Source of the DNA: Streptomyces fradiae
GTDB lineage: Bacteria > Actinomycetota > Actinomycetes > Streptomycetales > Streptomycetaceae
NCBI RefSeq assembly: GCF_041270065.1
Contig: NZ_CP065958.1
Location: forward strand, 5,270,001 to 5,334,000
Direction of reading: 5' to 3'
DNA: 64,000 nucleotides
The notes beneath the pieces were generated by a model, which made no database searches, was not told the origin of the DNA, and was given only the letters and a program-made list of their open reading frames with translations. This document shows, in pieces, positions 25,583 through 33,720 of this stretch. Position 1 is the stretch's first letter. Each line of letters begins with the position of its first letter. A program made the position numbers and the translations under genes.

Positions 25583-27019
25583 ATGAGCGAGACCCCGGAC
25601 AACGCCGTCCACTCCGAACCGACCGCTGCCGTACGCGCGTACGTCGAGCAGCACCGCAGGGCCTTCCTCGGCGACCTCGCCGAGTGGCTGCGGATCCCCT
25701 CGGTGTCGGCGCAGCCGGAGCGCGCCGGGGACGTGCGGCGCAGCGCCGAGTGGCTCGCCGCCAAGCTCACGGAGACCGGTTTCCCCACCGTCGAGGTGTG
25801 GGAGACCGACGGCGCGCCCGCCGTCTTCGCCGAGTGGCCGTCCGACGCCCCGGACGCGCCGACCGTCCTCGTCTACGGGCACCACGACGTGCAGCCCGCC
25901 GCCCGCGAGGACGGCTGGCACACCGACCCGTTCGAGCCGACCGTGATCGACGGGCGGCTGTACGGGCGGGGCGCCGCCGACGACAAGGGCCAGGTGTTCT
26001 TCCACACCCTCGGCGTCCGCGCCCACCTCGCCGCGACCGGCCGCACCGCGCCCGCCGTCCACCTGAAGCTGGTGGTGGAGGGCGAGGAGGAGTCGGGCTC
26101 GCCGCACTTCCGCGCCCTGGTGGAGAAGCACGCCGACCGGCTCGCCGCCGACGCCGTGATCGTCTCCGACACCGGCATGTGGTCCGAGACCACCCCGACC
26201 GTGTGCACCGGCATGCGCGGGGTCGCCGACTGCGAGATCGACCTGTACGGGCCGGACCAGGACATCCACTCCGGCTCCTTCGGCGGCGCCGTGCCCAACC
26301 CGGCCACCGTCGCCGGCCGGATCGTCGCCGCCCTGCACGACGCCGACGAGCGGGTCGCGATCCCCGGCTTCTACGAGGGCGTGACCGAGCTCACCGAGGC
26401 CGAGCGGGAGCTGATCGCCGAGCTGCCCTTCGACGAGGCCGGCTGGCTGGCCACCGCCAAGTCGCACGGCACCCTCGGCGAGGCCGGCTACTCCACCCTG
26501 GAGCGGGTCTGGGCCCGCCCGACCGCCGAGGTCAACGGCATCGGCGGCGGCTACCAGGGCCCCGGCGGCAAGACCATCGTCCCCGCCGCCGCCCATCTGA
26601 AGCTGTCCTTCCGCCTGGTCGCCGGCCAGGACCCGGCGCGGATCGAGACCGCGGTACGGGACTGGCTCGCCGGCCTGGTCCCGGCGGGCGTCCGCCACGA
26701 GATCGTCTTCGGCGCCCCGACCCGGCCCTGTCTGACCCCGCTCGACCACCCAGCCCTGAAGGCGGTGGCCGGTGCGATGAGCCGCGCCTTCGACGGCGCC
26801 AAGGTCCGCTACACCCGCGAGGGCGGCTCGGGGCCGGCGGCCGACCTGCAGGACGTGCTCGGCGCGCCCGTGCTGTTCCTGGGCATCTCGGTGCCGTCGG
26901 ACGGCTGGCACGCGCCGAACGAGAAGATCGAGCTCGATCTCCTCATGAAGGGCGTCGAGACGGCCGCGCACCTGTGGGGCGAGCTGCCCGCCGCCCTCCG
27001 CGCCGCCGTCCGGCGCTGA
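25583..27019 (+). CDS. M20 family metallodipeptidase
   Basis: A 478-residue di-zinc peptidase of the M20/M25/M40 superfamily (PepV/carnosinase-like dipeptidase). Metal-binding motifs are YGHHDVQ (His100/Asp102 region), GRGAADDKGQ near 130 with the bridging Asp, GEEESGS near 167 with the general-base Glu, and a C-terminal His in SDGWHAPNEKIELD. The dimerisation domain lies between. It probably hydrolyses cytoplasmic dipeptides. ATG 25583 lies 7 nt after TAGGCT (25570-25575), so the mRNA is probably leaderless with its own promoter just after the adnB stop. Confidence 0.92.
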   Translation: MSETPDNAVHSEPTAAVRAYVEQHRRAFLGDLAEWLRIPSVSAQPERAGDVRRSAEWLAAKLTETGFPTVEVWETDGAPAVFAEWPSDAPDAPTVLVYGHHDVQPAAREDGWHTDPFEPTVIDGRLYGRGAADDKGQVFFHTLGVRAHLAATGRTAPAVHLKLVVEGEEESGSPHFRALVEKHADRLAADAVIVSDTGMWSETTPTVCTGMRGVADCEIDLYGPDQDIHSGSFGGAVPNPATVAGRIVAALHDADERVAIPGFYEGVTELTEAERELIAELPFDEAGWLATAKSHGTLGEAGYSTLERVWARPTAEVNGIGGGYQGPGGKTIVPAAAHLKLSFRLVAGQDPARIETAVRDWLAGLVPAGVRHEIVFGAPTRPCLTPLDHPALKAVAGAMSRAFDGAKVRYTREGGSGPAADLQDVLGAPVLFLGISVPSDGWHAPNEKIELDLLMKGVETAAHLWGELPAALRAAVRR

Positions 27020-27077
27020 ACGCCGTCCGCCGAACTTCGCATTCACTGACACCGAACCGGGGGAGTTGGAAGCACCT

Positions 27078-28025
27078 GTGAGCACCTTGAACAACGCGTT
27101 CGCGGACCGCCCGATCTCGCTCACCGCCCCGAGCGGGATCGACCGCGCCGCCCACCACCGTCTCGACGAGGCGTGGCTCGCGGCCGCCTGGAGCCACCCG
27201 ACGACCCGGGTCTTCGTGGTCTCCGGCGGCCAGGTGCTGATCGACGACACGCCCGACGGCCGCACCGAGCTGGTCATGACCCCGGCCTTCGAGGCCCCGG
27301 TCACCGAGACCCACCGCTACTTCCTGGGCACGGACGAGGACGGCGTGTCCTACTTCGCGCTGCAGAAGGACAGCCTGCCGGGCCGGATGGACCAGTCGGC
27401 CCGCCCGGCCGGGCTGCGCGAGGCGGGGCTGCTGCTCTCGCCGCGCGACGCCGGTCTGATGGTGCACGCGGTGGCCCTGGAGAACTGGCAGCGGCTGCAC
27501 CGCTTCTGCTCGCGCTGCGGCGAGCGCACGGTGATCGCGGCGGCCGGGCACATCCGCCGCTGCCAGGCCTGCGGCGCCGAGCACTACCCGCGCACCGACC
27601 CGGCCGTGATCATGCTGGTGACGGACGACCAGGACCGTGCGCTGCTCGGCCGCCAGGTGCACTGGCCGGAGGGCCGCTTCTCGACCCTGGCCGGCTTCGT
27701 GGAGCCGGGCGAGTCGATCGAGCGGGCCGTGGCGCGCGAGGTCTTCGAGGAGGCGGGCGTCGTCGTCGGCGAGGTCGAGTACGTGGCCAGCCAGCCCTGG
27801 CCCTTCCCGTCCAGCCTGATGCTGGGCTTCCTCGCCCGGGCGACCTCCGCCGAGATACACGTGGACGGCGAGGAGATCCACGAGGCCCGCTGGTTCTCCC
27901 GCGAGGAGCTGGCCGCCGCCTTCGAGTCCGGCGAGGTGCTCGCGCCGTACGGGATCTCGATCGCCTCCCGGCTCATCGAGCTCTGGTACGGCAAGCCGCT
28001 GCCGAGGCCCGGCGACGCGCTCTGA
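27078..28025 (+). CDS. nudC: NAD(+) diphosphatase NudC
   Basis: A 315-residue NudC: an N-terminal domain, a zinc ribbon (CSRCGERT near 144; CQACG), then the Nudix box GFVEPGES...REVFEEAG near 207-227 and the NudC hallmark SQPWPFPSSLM. It hydrolyses NADH/NAD to NMNH/NMN and AMP and can remove NAD caps from RNA. GTG 27078 was chosen because GGAAG (27068-27072) precedes it; the frame extends only to TTG 27066. The same neighbours occur in mycobacteria. A terminator follows. Confidence 0.95.
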   Translation: MSTLNNAFADRPISLTAPSGIDRAAHHRLDEAWLAAAWSHPTTRVFVVSGGQVLIDDTPDGRTELVMTPAFEAPVTETHRYFLGTDEDGVSYFALQKDSLPGRMDQSARPAGLREAGLLLSPRDAGLMVHAVALENWQRLHRFCSRCGERTVIAAAGHIRRCQACGAEHYPRTDPAVIMLVTDDQDRALLGRQVHWPEGRFSTLAGFVEPGESIERAVAREVFEEAGVVVGEVEYVASQPWPFPSSLMLGFLARATSAEIHVDGEEIHEARWFSREELAAAFESGEVLAPYGISIASRLIELWYGKPLPRPGDAL

Positions 28026-28031
28026 GACGCG

Positions 28032-28069
28032 ACAGCCCCCGCCCGGCAGGACCGGACGGGGGCTGTTTT
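28032..28069. terminator. bidirectional terminator between nudC and mycoredoxin
   Basis: A 14-bp stem with one mismatch (28032-28046 with 28052-28066), a 5-nt loop and TTTT at 28066-28069. It lies between convergent genes. Confidence 0.85.
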
Positions 28070-28082
28070 CGGCCAGGCGGGG

Positions 28083-28325
28083 TCAGACGCCGACCTTCTG
28101 CTTGACCTGGGCGAGCGACGGGTTCGTCAGCGTCGAGCCGTCGGCGAAGAGCACCGTCGGAACGGTCTGGTTGCCCCCGTTGGCCTTCTCCACGAAAGCG
28201 GCCGACTCCGGGTCCTGCTCGATGTTGATCTCCGTGTACGCGATGCCCTCGCGGTCCATCTGGCTCTTCAGCCGGCGGCAGTAGCCGCACCACGTCGTGC
28301 TGTACATCGTCACAGTGCCCTGCAT
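28083..28325 (-). CDS. mrx1: mycoredoxin (glutaredoxin-like, CGYC)
   Basis: An 80-residue thioredoxin-fold protein with the redox motif WCGYC (C13, C16), cis-proline segment TVPTVLFADG and C-terminal NPSLAQVKQKVG. Mycoredoxin reduces mixed disulfides of proteins with mycothiol, the actinobacterial thiol that replaces glutathione. The ATG at 28325 is preceded by GAGGAG-like sequence. An exact sigma-R promoter (28401-28376) directs it, so induction by disulfide stress is predicted. It is divergent from uvrD2 and adjacent to nudC, the order found in mycobacteria. A longer open frame upstream is antisense to uvrD2 and is not credible. Confidence 0.95.
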   Translation of the reverse strand: MQGTVTMYSTTWCGYCRRLKSQMDREGIAYTEINIEQDPESAAFVEKANGGNQTVPTVLFADGSTLTNPSLAQVKQKVGV

Positions 28326-28375
28326 GGCCTGGTGCTCCTCGGGTCGGGGTTGCTCGGGTCGGTGCCGAGAGGAAG

Positions 28376-28401
28376 AACGTACGCGGTCACCCGGCCATTC
28401 C
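28376..28401 (-). promoter_or_regulatory. sigma-R promoter of mycoredoxin (GGAAT-N18-GTT)
   Basis: On the minus strand GGAAT (28401-28397) and GTT (28378-28376) are separated by exactly 18 nt, about 50 nt upstream of the mrx1 ATG. It matches the SigR consensus exactly. Confidence 0.88.
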
Positions 28402-28493
28402 CGGAAAACGCGGAGCGTGATTCGTATGACCGGAGCCGCCCGCCTGTGGACAACCCGCCGCACCGACCCCGCGGAACCTGGCAGCATGGCGGG

Positions 28494-30668
28494 GTGACAG
28501 CAGCAACGCACTCCACTCTCTTCCCGCAGGTCCCCGAGTCGGCCGACGCGGTGCTCGACGGGCTCGACCCCGAGCAGCGCGAGGTCGCCCTGGCCCTGCA
28601 CGGCCCGGTGTGCGTGCTCGCCGGTGCCGGCACGGGCAAGACGCGGGCCATCACCCACCGCATCGCGTACGGGGTGCGGGCGGGCATACTCCCGCCCGCG
28701 AGCGTGCTCGCCGTCACCTTCACCAACCGGGCCGCCGGCGAGATGCGCGGCCGGCTCCGCCAGCTCGGCGCGGGCGGCGTCCAGGCCCGCACCTTCCACT
28801 CCGCGGCCCTCCGCCAGCTCCAGTACTTCTGGCCGAAAGCCGTCGGTGGCGAGCTGCCCCGGCTCCTGGAGCGGAAGATCCAGCTGGTCGCCGAGGCCGC
28901 CGCGCGCTGCCGCGTCCGGCTCGACCGGAACGAGCTGCGGGACGTCACCGGCGAGATCGAGTGGGCCAAGGTCACCCAGACCGTCCCCGCCGACTATCCG
29001 GCCGCCGTCGCCAAGTCGGTCCGCGAGGCCCCCCGCGACCCCGCCGAGATCGGCCAGATCTACGCGATGTACGAGCAGCTGAAGCGCGACCGCGACGTGA
29101 TCGACTTCGAGGACGTGCTGCTGCTCACCGTCGGCATCCTCCAGGACCGGCACGACATCGCCGACCAGATCCGCCGGCAGTACCAGCACTTCGTGGTCGA
29201 CGAGTACCAGGACGTGTCGCCGCTCCAGCAGCGGCTGCTCGACCTGTGGCTCGGCGACCGGGACAACCTGTGCGTGGTCGGCGACGCCAGCCAGACGATC
29301 TACTCGTTCACCGGCGCCACCCCCGACCACCTGCTGAACTTCCGCAACCGCCACCCGAACGCGACCGTGGTCAAGCTGGTCCGGGACTACCGCTCCACCC
29401 CGCAGGTGGTCCATCTGGCCAACGGGCTGCTCAGCCAGGCCCGCGGCAAGGCCGCCGAGCACCGCCTGGAGCTGATCTCCCAGCGCGACCCCGGCCCCGA
29501 GCCGGTCTACACCGAGTACGCGGACGAGCCCGCGGAGGCCGAGGGCACCGCCCGCCGCATCCGCGACCTGATCGCCGCCGGCGTCCCGGCCGGCGAGATC
29601 GCCGTGCTCTACCGGATCAACGCCCAGTCGGAGGTCTACGAGCAGGCCCTCGCCGACGCCGGCGTGCCCTACCAGCTGCGCGGCGCCGAGCGCTTCTTCG
29701 AGCGCCAGGAGGTCCGCGAGGCGGGCGTCGCCCTGCGCGGCGCCGCCCGCGCCGGGGGGAACGACGCGCTGCTCGACGACGCCGACGACCTGCCGTCCCA
29801 GGTGCGGGCCGTGCTCTCCACCAAGGGCTGGACGAGCGAGCCGCCGGCCGGCTCCGGCGCCGTCCGGGACCGCTGGGAGTCGCTCGCCGCGCTCGTCCGG
29901 CTCGCCGAGGACTTCGCCCGGGCCAGGTCCGGTGCCACCCTCTCCGACCTGGTCGCCGAGCTCGACGAGCGGGCCGCCGCCCAGCACGCCCCCACCGTCC
30001 AGGGCGTCACCCTGGCCTCGCTGCACGCCGCCAAGGGCCTGGAGTGGGACGCCGTCTTCCTGGTCGGCCTCACCGAGGGCATGATGCCGATCACCTACGC
30101 CAAGACCGACGAGCAGGTCGAGGAGGAGCGCCGGCTGCTCTACGTGGGCGTCACCCGGGCCCGGCTCCACCTGTCGCTGTCCTGGGCGCTCTCGCGCTCC
30201 CCGGGCGGCCGGGCCTCCCGGCGCCCCACCCGCTTCCTGAAGGGCCTGCGGCCCGGCTCCGGCCCGCTCGGCGGGTCCGGCGCGGGCGGCGGCGGGGGCA
30301 TCGACCGGGGCGCCGGCGGCCGCCGTAAGCGGCGCGGACCGGTGCTCTGCCGGGTCTGCGGCGCCACCCTCACCGAGGCCGGCGAGATGAAGCTGATGCG
30401 CTGCGAGGGCTGCCCCTCCGACATGGACGAGGGGCTGTACGAGCGGCTGCGCGAGTGGCGCTCGGTCCAGGCCCGCGAGCTCGGTCAGCCCGCCTACTGC
30501 GTCTTCACCGACAAGACCCTCATGGCGATCGCCGAGCGCGTCCCGTCCTCCGACGGCGAGCTCTCCTCGATCTCCGGGGTGGGGGCCCGCAAGCTCGACC
30601 GCTTCGGCGCCGATGTTCTCGCCATCTGCGCAGGTGAGGAGCCCGGAGGAAGCGACGAGGAGGACTGA
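28494..30668 (+). CDS. uvrD2: ATP-dependent DNA helicase UvrD2
   Basis: A 724-residue SF1 helicase of the actinobacterial UvrD2 type. Walker A is GAGTGKT (44-50), motif II VVDEYQDVS near 234, and LHAAKGLEWDAVFLVG near 515. After the motor comes a Gly-rich linker, a tetracysteine element (CRVCG near 619; CEGC) and a C-terminal HRDC domain (YERLREWRSVQARELGQ; ISGVGARKLDRFG). In mycobacteria the tetracysteine part is needed for unwinding. GTG 28494 lies 6 nt after CAGCAT (28482-28487), suggesting a leaderless mRNA; the frame extends to 28332 without family homology. Confidence 0.93.
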   Translation: MTAATHSTLFPQVPESADAVLDGLDPEQREVALALHGPVCVLAGAGTGKTRAITHRIAYGVRAGILPPASVLAVTFTNRAAGEMRGRLRQLGAGGVQARTFHSAALRQLQYFWPKAVGGELPRLLERKIQLVAEAAARCRVRLDRNELRDVTGEIEWAKVTQTVPADYPAAVAKSVREAPRDPAEIGQIYAMYEQLKRDRDVIDFEDVLLLTVGILQDRHDIADQIRRQYQHFVVDEYQDVSPLQQRLLDLWLGDRDNLCVVGDASQTIYSFTGATPDHLLNFRNRHPNATVVKLVRDYRSTPQVVHLANGLLSQARGKAAEHRLELISQRDPGPEPVYTEYADEPAEAEGTARRIRDLIAAGVPAGEIAVLYRINAQSEVYEQALADAGVPYQLRGAERFFERQEVREAGVALRGAARAGGNDALLDDADDLPSQVRAVLSTKGWTSEPPAGSGAVRDRWESLAALVRLAEDFARARSGATLSDLVAELDERAAAQHAPTVQGVTLASLHAAKGLEWDAVFLVGLTEGMMPITYAKTDEQVEEERRLLYVGVTRARLHLSLSWALSRSPGGRASRRPTRFLKGLRPGSGPLGGSGAGGGGGIDRGAGGRRKRRGPVLCRVCGATLTEAGEMKLMRCEGCPSDMDEGLYERLREWRSVQARELGQPAYCVFTDKTLMAIAERVPSSDGELSSISGVGARKLDRFGADVLAICAGEEPGGSDEED

Positions 30669-30682
30669 TGAAAACTCGTGGG

Positions 30683-30721
30683 AAAAATAGTTTGCGCCCG
30701 CCCCGTCAAGCCCCATAGGTT
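30683..30721 (+). promoter_or_regulatory. whiB7 (wblC) promoter with WhiB7 AT-rich box
   Basis: TTGCGC (30692-30697), an 18-nt spacer and TAGGTT (30716-30721) form a vegetative-sigma promoter. Directly upstream of the minus 35 is AAAAATAG (30683-30690). WhiB7 bound to the housekeeping sigma factor uses its AT-hook to grip such an AT-rich box just upstream of the minus 35, so this looks autoregulated. Transcription should start near 30728, giving a leader of about 630 nt before whiB7. Confidence 0.8.
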
Positions 30722-30838
30722 CTTAACCACGACACAGCGGCTTCTTTGAAGCCCTGTCTTCGTGCTGTACTTGTCCAAATAAACATGAGGGTCCGGCTCA
30801 CCCCGAGCCCTCCGAGACGCCGAGAGGAGGCGATTCCA

Positions 30839-31186
30839 GTGATCAGCATCACCAACATCAAGACCAGCACCGCCAAAATGACCGATCTCTCGGTCGTCGC
30901 CTCCGCCTGCCCGCTCGGCCTCACCGCCTTTGCCTCGCCCGCCGCCTTTGGCACCGGTCTGTCCGGAGCCGGTCTGTCCCTCGGCATGCCCAACAGCCTG
31001 CTGATGGATCGACTTGAGGGCGCTGAGCGACCGACCAAGGCACTGGAAGCAGGAGTGGTGGGCAAGGCCAAGGCCGCTGCCTATGGCTTCGCCGCAACTG
31101 GTGCCGGCATTCAGCGGACGACGACGCAGCACCACCACACGATGTGGGCCTTCCGTGGGCTCGAACCCTGGAGTGATCCAGCCTGA
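30839..31186 (+). CDS. 115-codon ORF in the whiB7 leader (candidate uORF or small protein)
   Basis: The GTG start has an ideal GAGAGGAGG (30822-30830) 8 nt upstream, and the codon usage is coding-like. The product begins MISITNIKTSTAKMTDLSVV, is Ala/Gly rich in the middle and ends MWAFRGLEPWSDPA; no family is recognised. It lies wholly inside the whiB7 leader, and its stop codon (31184-31186) sits inside a hairpin 24 nt before an intrinsic terminator. Termination of translation there can therefore couple to attenuation. An internal ATG at 31142 would give a 14-residue uORF containing two Trp, which may be the truly regulatory peptide. Confidence 0.6.
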   Translation: MISITNIKTSTAKMTDLSVVASACPLGLTAFASPAAFGTGLSGAGLSLGMPNSLLMDRLEGAERPTKALEAGVVGKAKAAAYGFAATGAGIQRTTTQHHHTMWAFRGLEPWSDPA

Positions 31187-31252
31187 TCGACGATCAGGCC
31201 GGCGCCTTCAGGGCCGCGGAACCCCATCAGGGATCCGCGGCCCTTCTGTTTG
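31181..31252 (+). promoter_or_regulatory. attenuator of whiB7: stop-codon hairpin plus intrinsic terminator
   Basis: Two structures follow the leader ORF. The first is an 8-bp hairpin (31181-31188 with 31192-31199) that buries the ORF's stop codon. The second is an 11-bp GC-rich stem (31210-31220 with 31234-31244), extended by three inner pairs and followed by the T-rich tract TTCTGTTTGT. This intrinsic terminator lies 110 nt upstream of the whiB7 start, so whiB7 is only made when it is bypassed. Ribosome-dependent attenuation of whiB7/wblC by antibiotics is established; the exact pairing alternatives here are inference. Confidence 0.75.
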
Positions 31253-31361
31253 TCCCCGAACGGGGACGACGGAGCGAGGGGGCCTCGGGACCAGCAACAC
31301 CCGGTACCAGCCGAAACCCCGGCCCACCAGGCCGGAACGACCAGACGAGGAAGTCAGACCC

Positions 31362-31730
31362 GTGCAACTCGAAGCGCACGCCCCGTCCGTACCGCCTTCC
31401 GAAACGATCCCCCCGCCCGGCCTCACGAAGGACTCCGCCTTGACCCCGCTCACCACGCTCACCGCGCTCGACGACGCCATCGAGAACCTCGGCGTGCCCG
31501 TCCCGTGCCGTTCCTACGACCCCGAGGTCTTCTTCGCCGAGTCCCCGGCCGACGTCGAGTACGCCAAGTCCCTCTGCAAGACCTGCCCGCTCGTGGCGGC
31601 CTGCCTGGCGGGTGCCCAGGAGCGTCGCGAGCCCTGGGGCGTCTGGGGTGGGGAACTCTTCGTCCAGGGTGTGGTCGTCGCCCGCAAGCGGCCCCGTGGC
31701 CGTCCGCGCAAGAACCCGGTCGCGGCATGA
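31362..31730 (+). CDS. whiB7: WhiB7-family transcription factor (WblC)
   Basis: A 122-residue Wbl protein. The [4Fe-4S] ligands are C49 (VPCRSYDPEVFF), C72 and C75 (LCKTCPLVAAC) and C81, followed by the beta-turn EPWGVWGGELF that contacts the sigma factor and an AT-hook RPRGRPRKNP that defines WhiB7. It activates intrinsic resistance genes against ribosome-targeting antibiotics. GTG 31362 has GAGGAAG upstream (31347-31353). The promoter carries a WhiB7 box and the leader an attenuator. The stop overlaps the ATG of the next gene (ATGA). Confidence 0.95.
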   Translation: MQLEAHAPSVPPSETIPPPGLTKDSALTPLTTLTALDDAIENLGVPVPCRSYDPEVFFAESPADVEYAKSLCKTCPLVAACLAGAQERREPWGVWGGELFVQGVVVARKRPRGRPRKNPVAA

Positions 31731-32050
31731 ACGTCTCCGGAACCATCGACCGCCCCCTCACGCACGATCCCCAGAAGCAGGCCCCGATGACCTCGTCCGC
31801 CCACGAGCCCTCCGGCTCCGCGACCCCAGACGTTTCGATCAGCGGCGCGAACCGCTCGCGCCAGAACAGGACCCGTGAGATGCAACTCATCCCAGAAGCC
31901 CTGGCCCGTGCCCATATGCACGACAGGCGGCGTGAAGCCGAGGCGGAACGCCAGGCCGTGCGCCTGGTCGCCGCCCGGCGGATGCAGCGGCGCGCCGAGC
32001 GCGTCTCGCTGCGCGCCCGCCGCGCGCTCGCCATGGCCGTCATGCACTGA
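31727..32050 (+). CDS. small basic protein coupled to whiB7, function unknown
   Basis: A 107-residue protein beginning MNVSGTIDRPLTHDP. The first half is Ser/Pro rich and probably disordered. The second half (from MQLIPEALARAHMHDRRRE) is an Arg/Ala/Glu-rich amphipathic helix ending RARRALAMAVMH, like a coiled coil or nucleic-acid-binding helix. No family is recognised. Its ATG overlaps the whiB7 stop by 4 nt (ATGA), so it is translated with WhiB7 from the same inducible mRNA; a strong terminator follows 30 nt later. A role in the same antibiotic response is inferred from that coupling. Confidence 0.7.
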   Translation: MNVSGTIDRPLTHDPQKQAPMTSSAHEPSGSATPDVSISGANRSRQNRTREMQLIPEALARAHMHDRRREAEAERQAVRLVAARRMQRRAERVSLRARRALAMAVMH

Positions 32051-32079
32051 CGACCTGAAGAGCCAGGCAGACCCTGACC

Positions 32080-32115
32080 CCGCGGGGGCCGGTCCGAACG
32101 GACCGGCCCCCGCGG
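32080..32115 (+). terminator. terminator of the whiB7 operon
   Basis: A perfect 17-nt inverted repeat (32080-32096 with 32099-32115), very GC-rich, closes the whiB7 transcription unit. Confidence 0.85.
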
Positions 32116-32160
32116 TGCGTTGCCCTGCCGGCGGGCCCTCCTCGGGTTATCGTCACCAAG

Positions 32161-32343
32161 GTGAACGACGCCCCTACGAAGAAGCCCCCCGTCGTCTGCG
32201 CCCGCTGCGGCAAGACCGCCCCGGAGCTGCCCGTCACCTGGACCTGCTCGGTGGAGAACGGCACCCGCCAGTACTTCTGCGAGGACTGCGCCCGCGCCAA
32301 CATCAGGGCCATCGAGGGACGCCTCGACTCCTCCTGGTGGTGA
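32161..32343 (+). CDS. 60-residue zinc-ribbon protein
   Basis: A small protein beginning MNDAPTKKPPVVCARCGKTA and ending LDSSWW, with two CxxC knuckles (CARC at 13-16; CEDC near 41-44) typical of a zinc ribbon. Its function is unknown. GTG 32161 lies exactly 7 nt after TATCGT (32148-32153) with no Shine-Dalgarno, so it is expected to be leaderless. It sits between the whiB7 operon and the ABC1 kinase, which it meets tail to tail with a gap of only 3 bp. Confidence 0.8.
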   Translation: MNDAPTKKPPVVCARCGKTAPELPVTWTCSVENGTRQYFCEDCARANIRAIEGRLDSSWW

Positions 32344-32346
32344 GCG

Positions 32347-33720
32347 CTACCCCTCCGCGGCGACGAAGCCGGGAAGCCACTCCGCGAGTTCGTCCCGCAG
32401 CCGCACCGTCGCGCCCAGCTGGCACAGCACCCCGATCGTGCTCAACGTCACACGGTGTATCAGCAGATACGAGGGCGGCAGATTCAGCTGCTTGCCCAAC
32501 TGGTGGGCGGGGGAGCGGGGGTCGGCGATCCGGGCCGCCTGCGCGCGCATCCAGCCGCGGGTGAACCCGAAGGCTTCCACCTCGGCCGGCTCGATGATCG
32601 GCAGCAGGTACTCCAGGACCGCGTCCGGGTCGAGCGCCACGGACTCCTTCACGAAGCCCTCCGCCCGCAGCAGCCCGTAGACCTCCTCGGCCTCGCCCGC
32701 GAGGGTCATCCGCAGACAGGTGCCGATGGTCTCCGGCAGCCCGCCCGGCAGCCGGTCCACCGTGCCGAAGTCGAGCACCCCGAGCCGCCACGACCCGGCG
32801 TCCCCGGCTCCGCCCCCGTCCCCTGCTCCGCCCTCGCCCGCCGGGCCGGGCAGCAGCCGGAAGTTCCCCGGGTGCGGATCCGCGTGCAGCAGCCCGGTGC
32901 GCGCCGGGCCCGAGAACAGGAACCGGGCGAGCAGCTGACCGGCCCGGTCGCGCTGCTCCGCCGTGCCGTCCGCGATCACCTCCGACAGCGGCACGCCGTC
33001 CATCCACTCGGTGATCAGCACCTGCTCCGACTGGTGCACCACCGCCGGCACCACCACGTCCGGGTCGTCGGCGAACACCGCCGCGTGCGCCCGCTGCGCC
33101 TCGGCCTCCAGACCGTAGTCCAGCTCCTCCGAGACCCGGTCCCGCATCTCCGTGATCAGCGGCTTGATGTCCAGGCCGGGGATCAGCGGGCCGAGCAGCC
33201 GGGCGAACCGGCTCAGCTGGGTGAGGTCCGAGAGCAGCGCCTCCCCGGCGCCCGGGTACTGCACCTTCACCGCGACCTCGCGGCCGTCGTGCCACACCGC
33301 CCGGTGCACCTGTCCGATCGACGCGGCCGCCGCCGGCTTGTCCTCGAACTCCTCGAACAGCTCCCGCCAGCCCTCGCCCAGCCGCTCCTCGAGCACCGCG
33401 TGCACGGTCCGGGTCGGCATCGGCGGCGCCGCGTCCTGCAGCTTGGTGAGCGCCGCCCGGTAGGGCCCGGCGACCTCCTCCGGCAGCGCCGACTCGAAGA
33501 CGGACAGCGCCTGCCCGAGCTTCATGGCACCGCCCTTCAACTCGCCCAGGACCTTGAACAGCTGATCGGCCGTCCGCTGCTGCAGCTCCCGCGCCACGAT
33601 CTCCGCGGACTTCCCCCCGATCCGCTTTCCCAGGCCCCAGGTGGCCCGGCCGGCGAAGCCCAGGGGCAACGCGGCCAACTTGGCGGTCCGGGTGACCGCC
33701 TTCCGGGGAAGATCAGACAT
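32347..33720 (-). CDS. ABC1/AarF (UbiB-type) atypical kinase
   Basis: A 457-residue ABC1 family protein. Family motifs in order are KxGQ (GGAMKLGQALSVFES), the Ala-rich loop AAAASIGQVHRA, VAVKVQYPG, LHADPHPGN and LDFGTVDR. UbiB/COQ8 proteins have ATPase or kinase activity on lipid or quinone pathways. The mycobacterial homologue next to whiB7 (Rv3197, from memory) binds ATP and is linked to macrolide resistance. ATG 33720 has GGAGGG just upstream; the longer frame to 33804 overlaps the upstream gene. Its start lies within the end of the E1-like gene, so the two are co-translated. A Gly/Ala insertion (GEGGAGDGGGAGDAG) splits HADPHPGN from DFG. Confidence 0.9.
   Translation of the reverse strand: MSDLPRKAVTRTAKLAALPLGFAGRATWGLGKRIGGKSAEIVARELQQRTADQLFKVLGELKGGAMKLGQALSVFESALPEEVAGPYRAALTKLQDAAPPMPTRTVHAVLEERLGEGWRELFEEFEDKPAAAASIGQVHRAVWHDGREVAVKVQYPGAGEALLSDLTQLSRFARLLGPLIPGLDIKPLITEMRDRVSEELDYGLEAEAQRAHAAVFADDPDVVVPAVVHQSEQVLITEWMDGVPLSEVIADGTAEQRDRAGQLLARFLFSGPARTGLLHADPHPGNFRLLPGPAGEGGAGDGGGAGDAGSWRLGVLDFGTVDRLPGGLPETIGTCLRMTLAGEAEEVYGLLRAEGFVKESVALDPDAVLEYLLPIIEPAEVEAFGFTRGWMRAQAARIADPRSPAHQLGKQLNLPPSYLLIHRVTLSTIGVLCQLGATVRLRDELAEWLPGFVAAEG

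Noticed and set aside
28326..30716. Upstream extension of the mycoredoxin frame to 30716
   Set aside because: The extra residues are antisense to uvrD2 and low complexity. The 80-residue protein from ATG 28325 is the exact family length and follows a sigma-R promoter.
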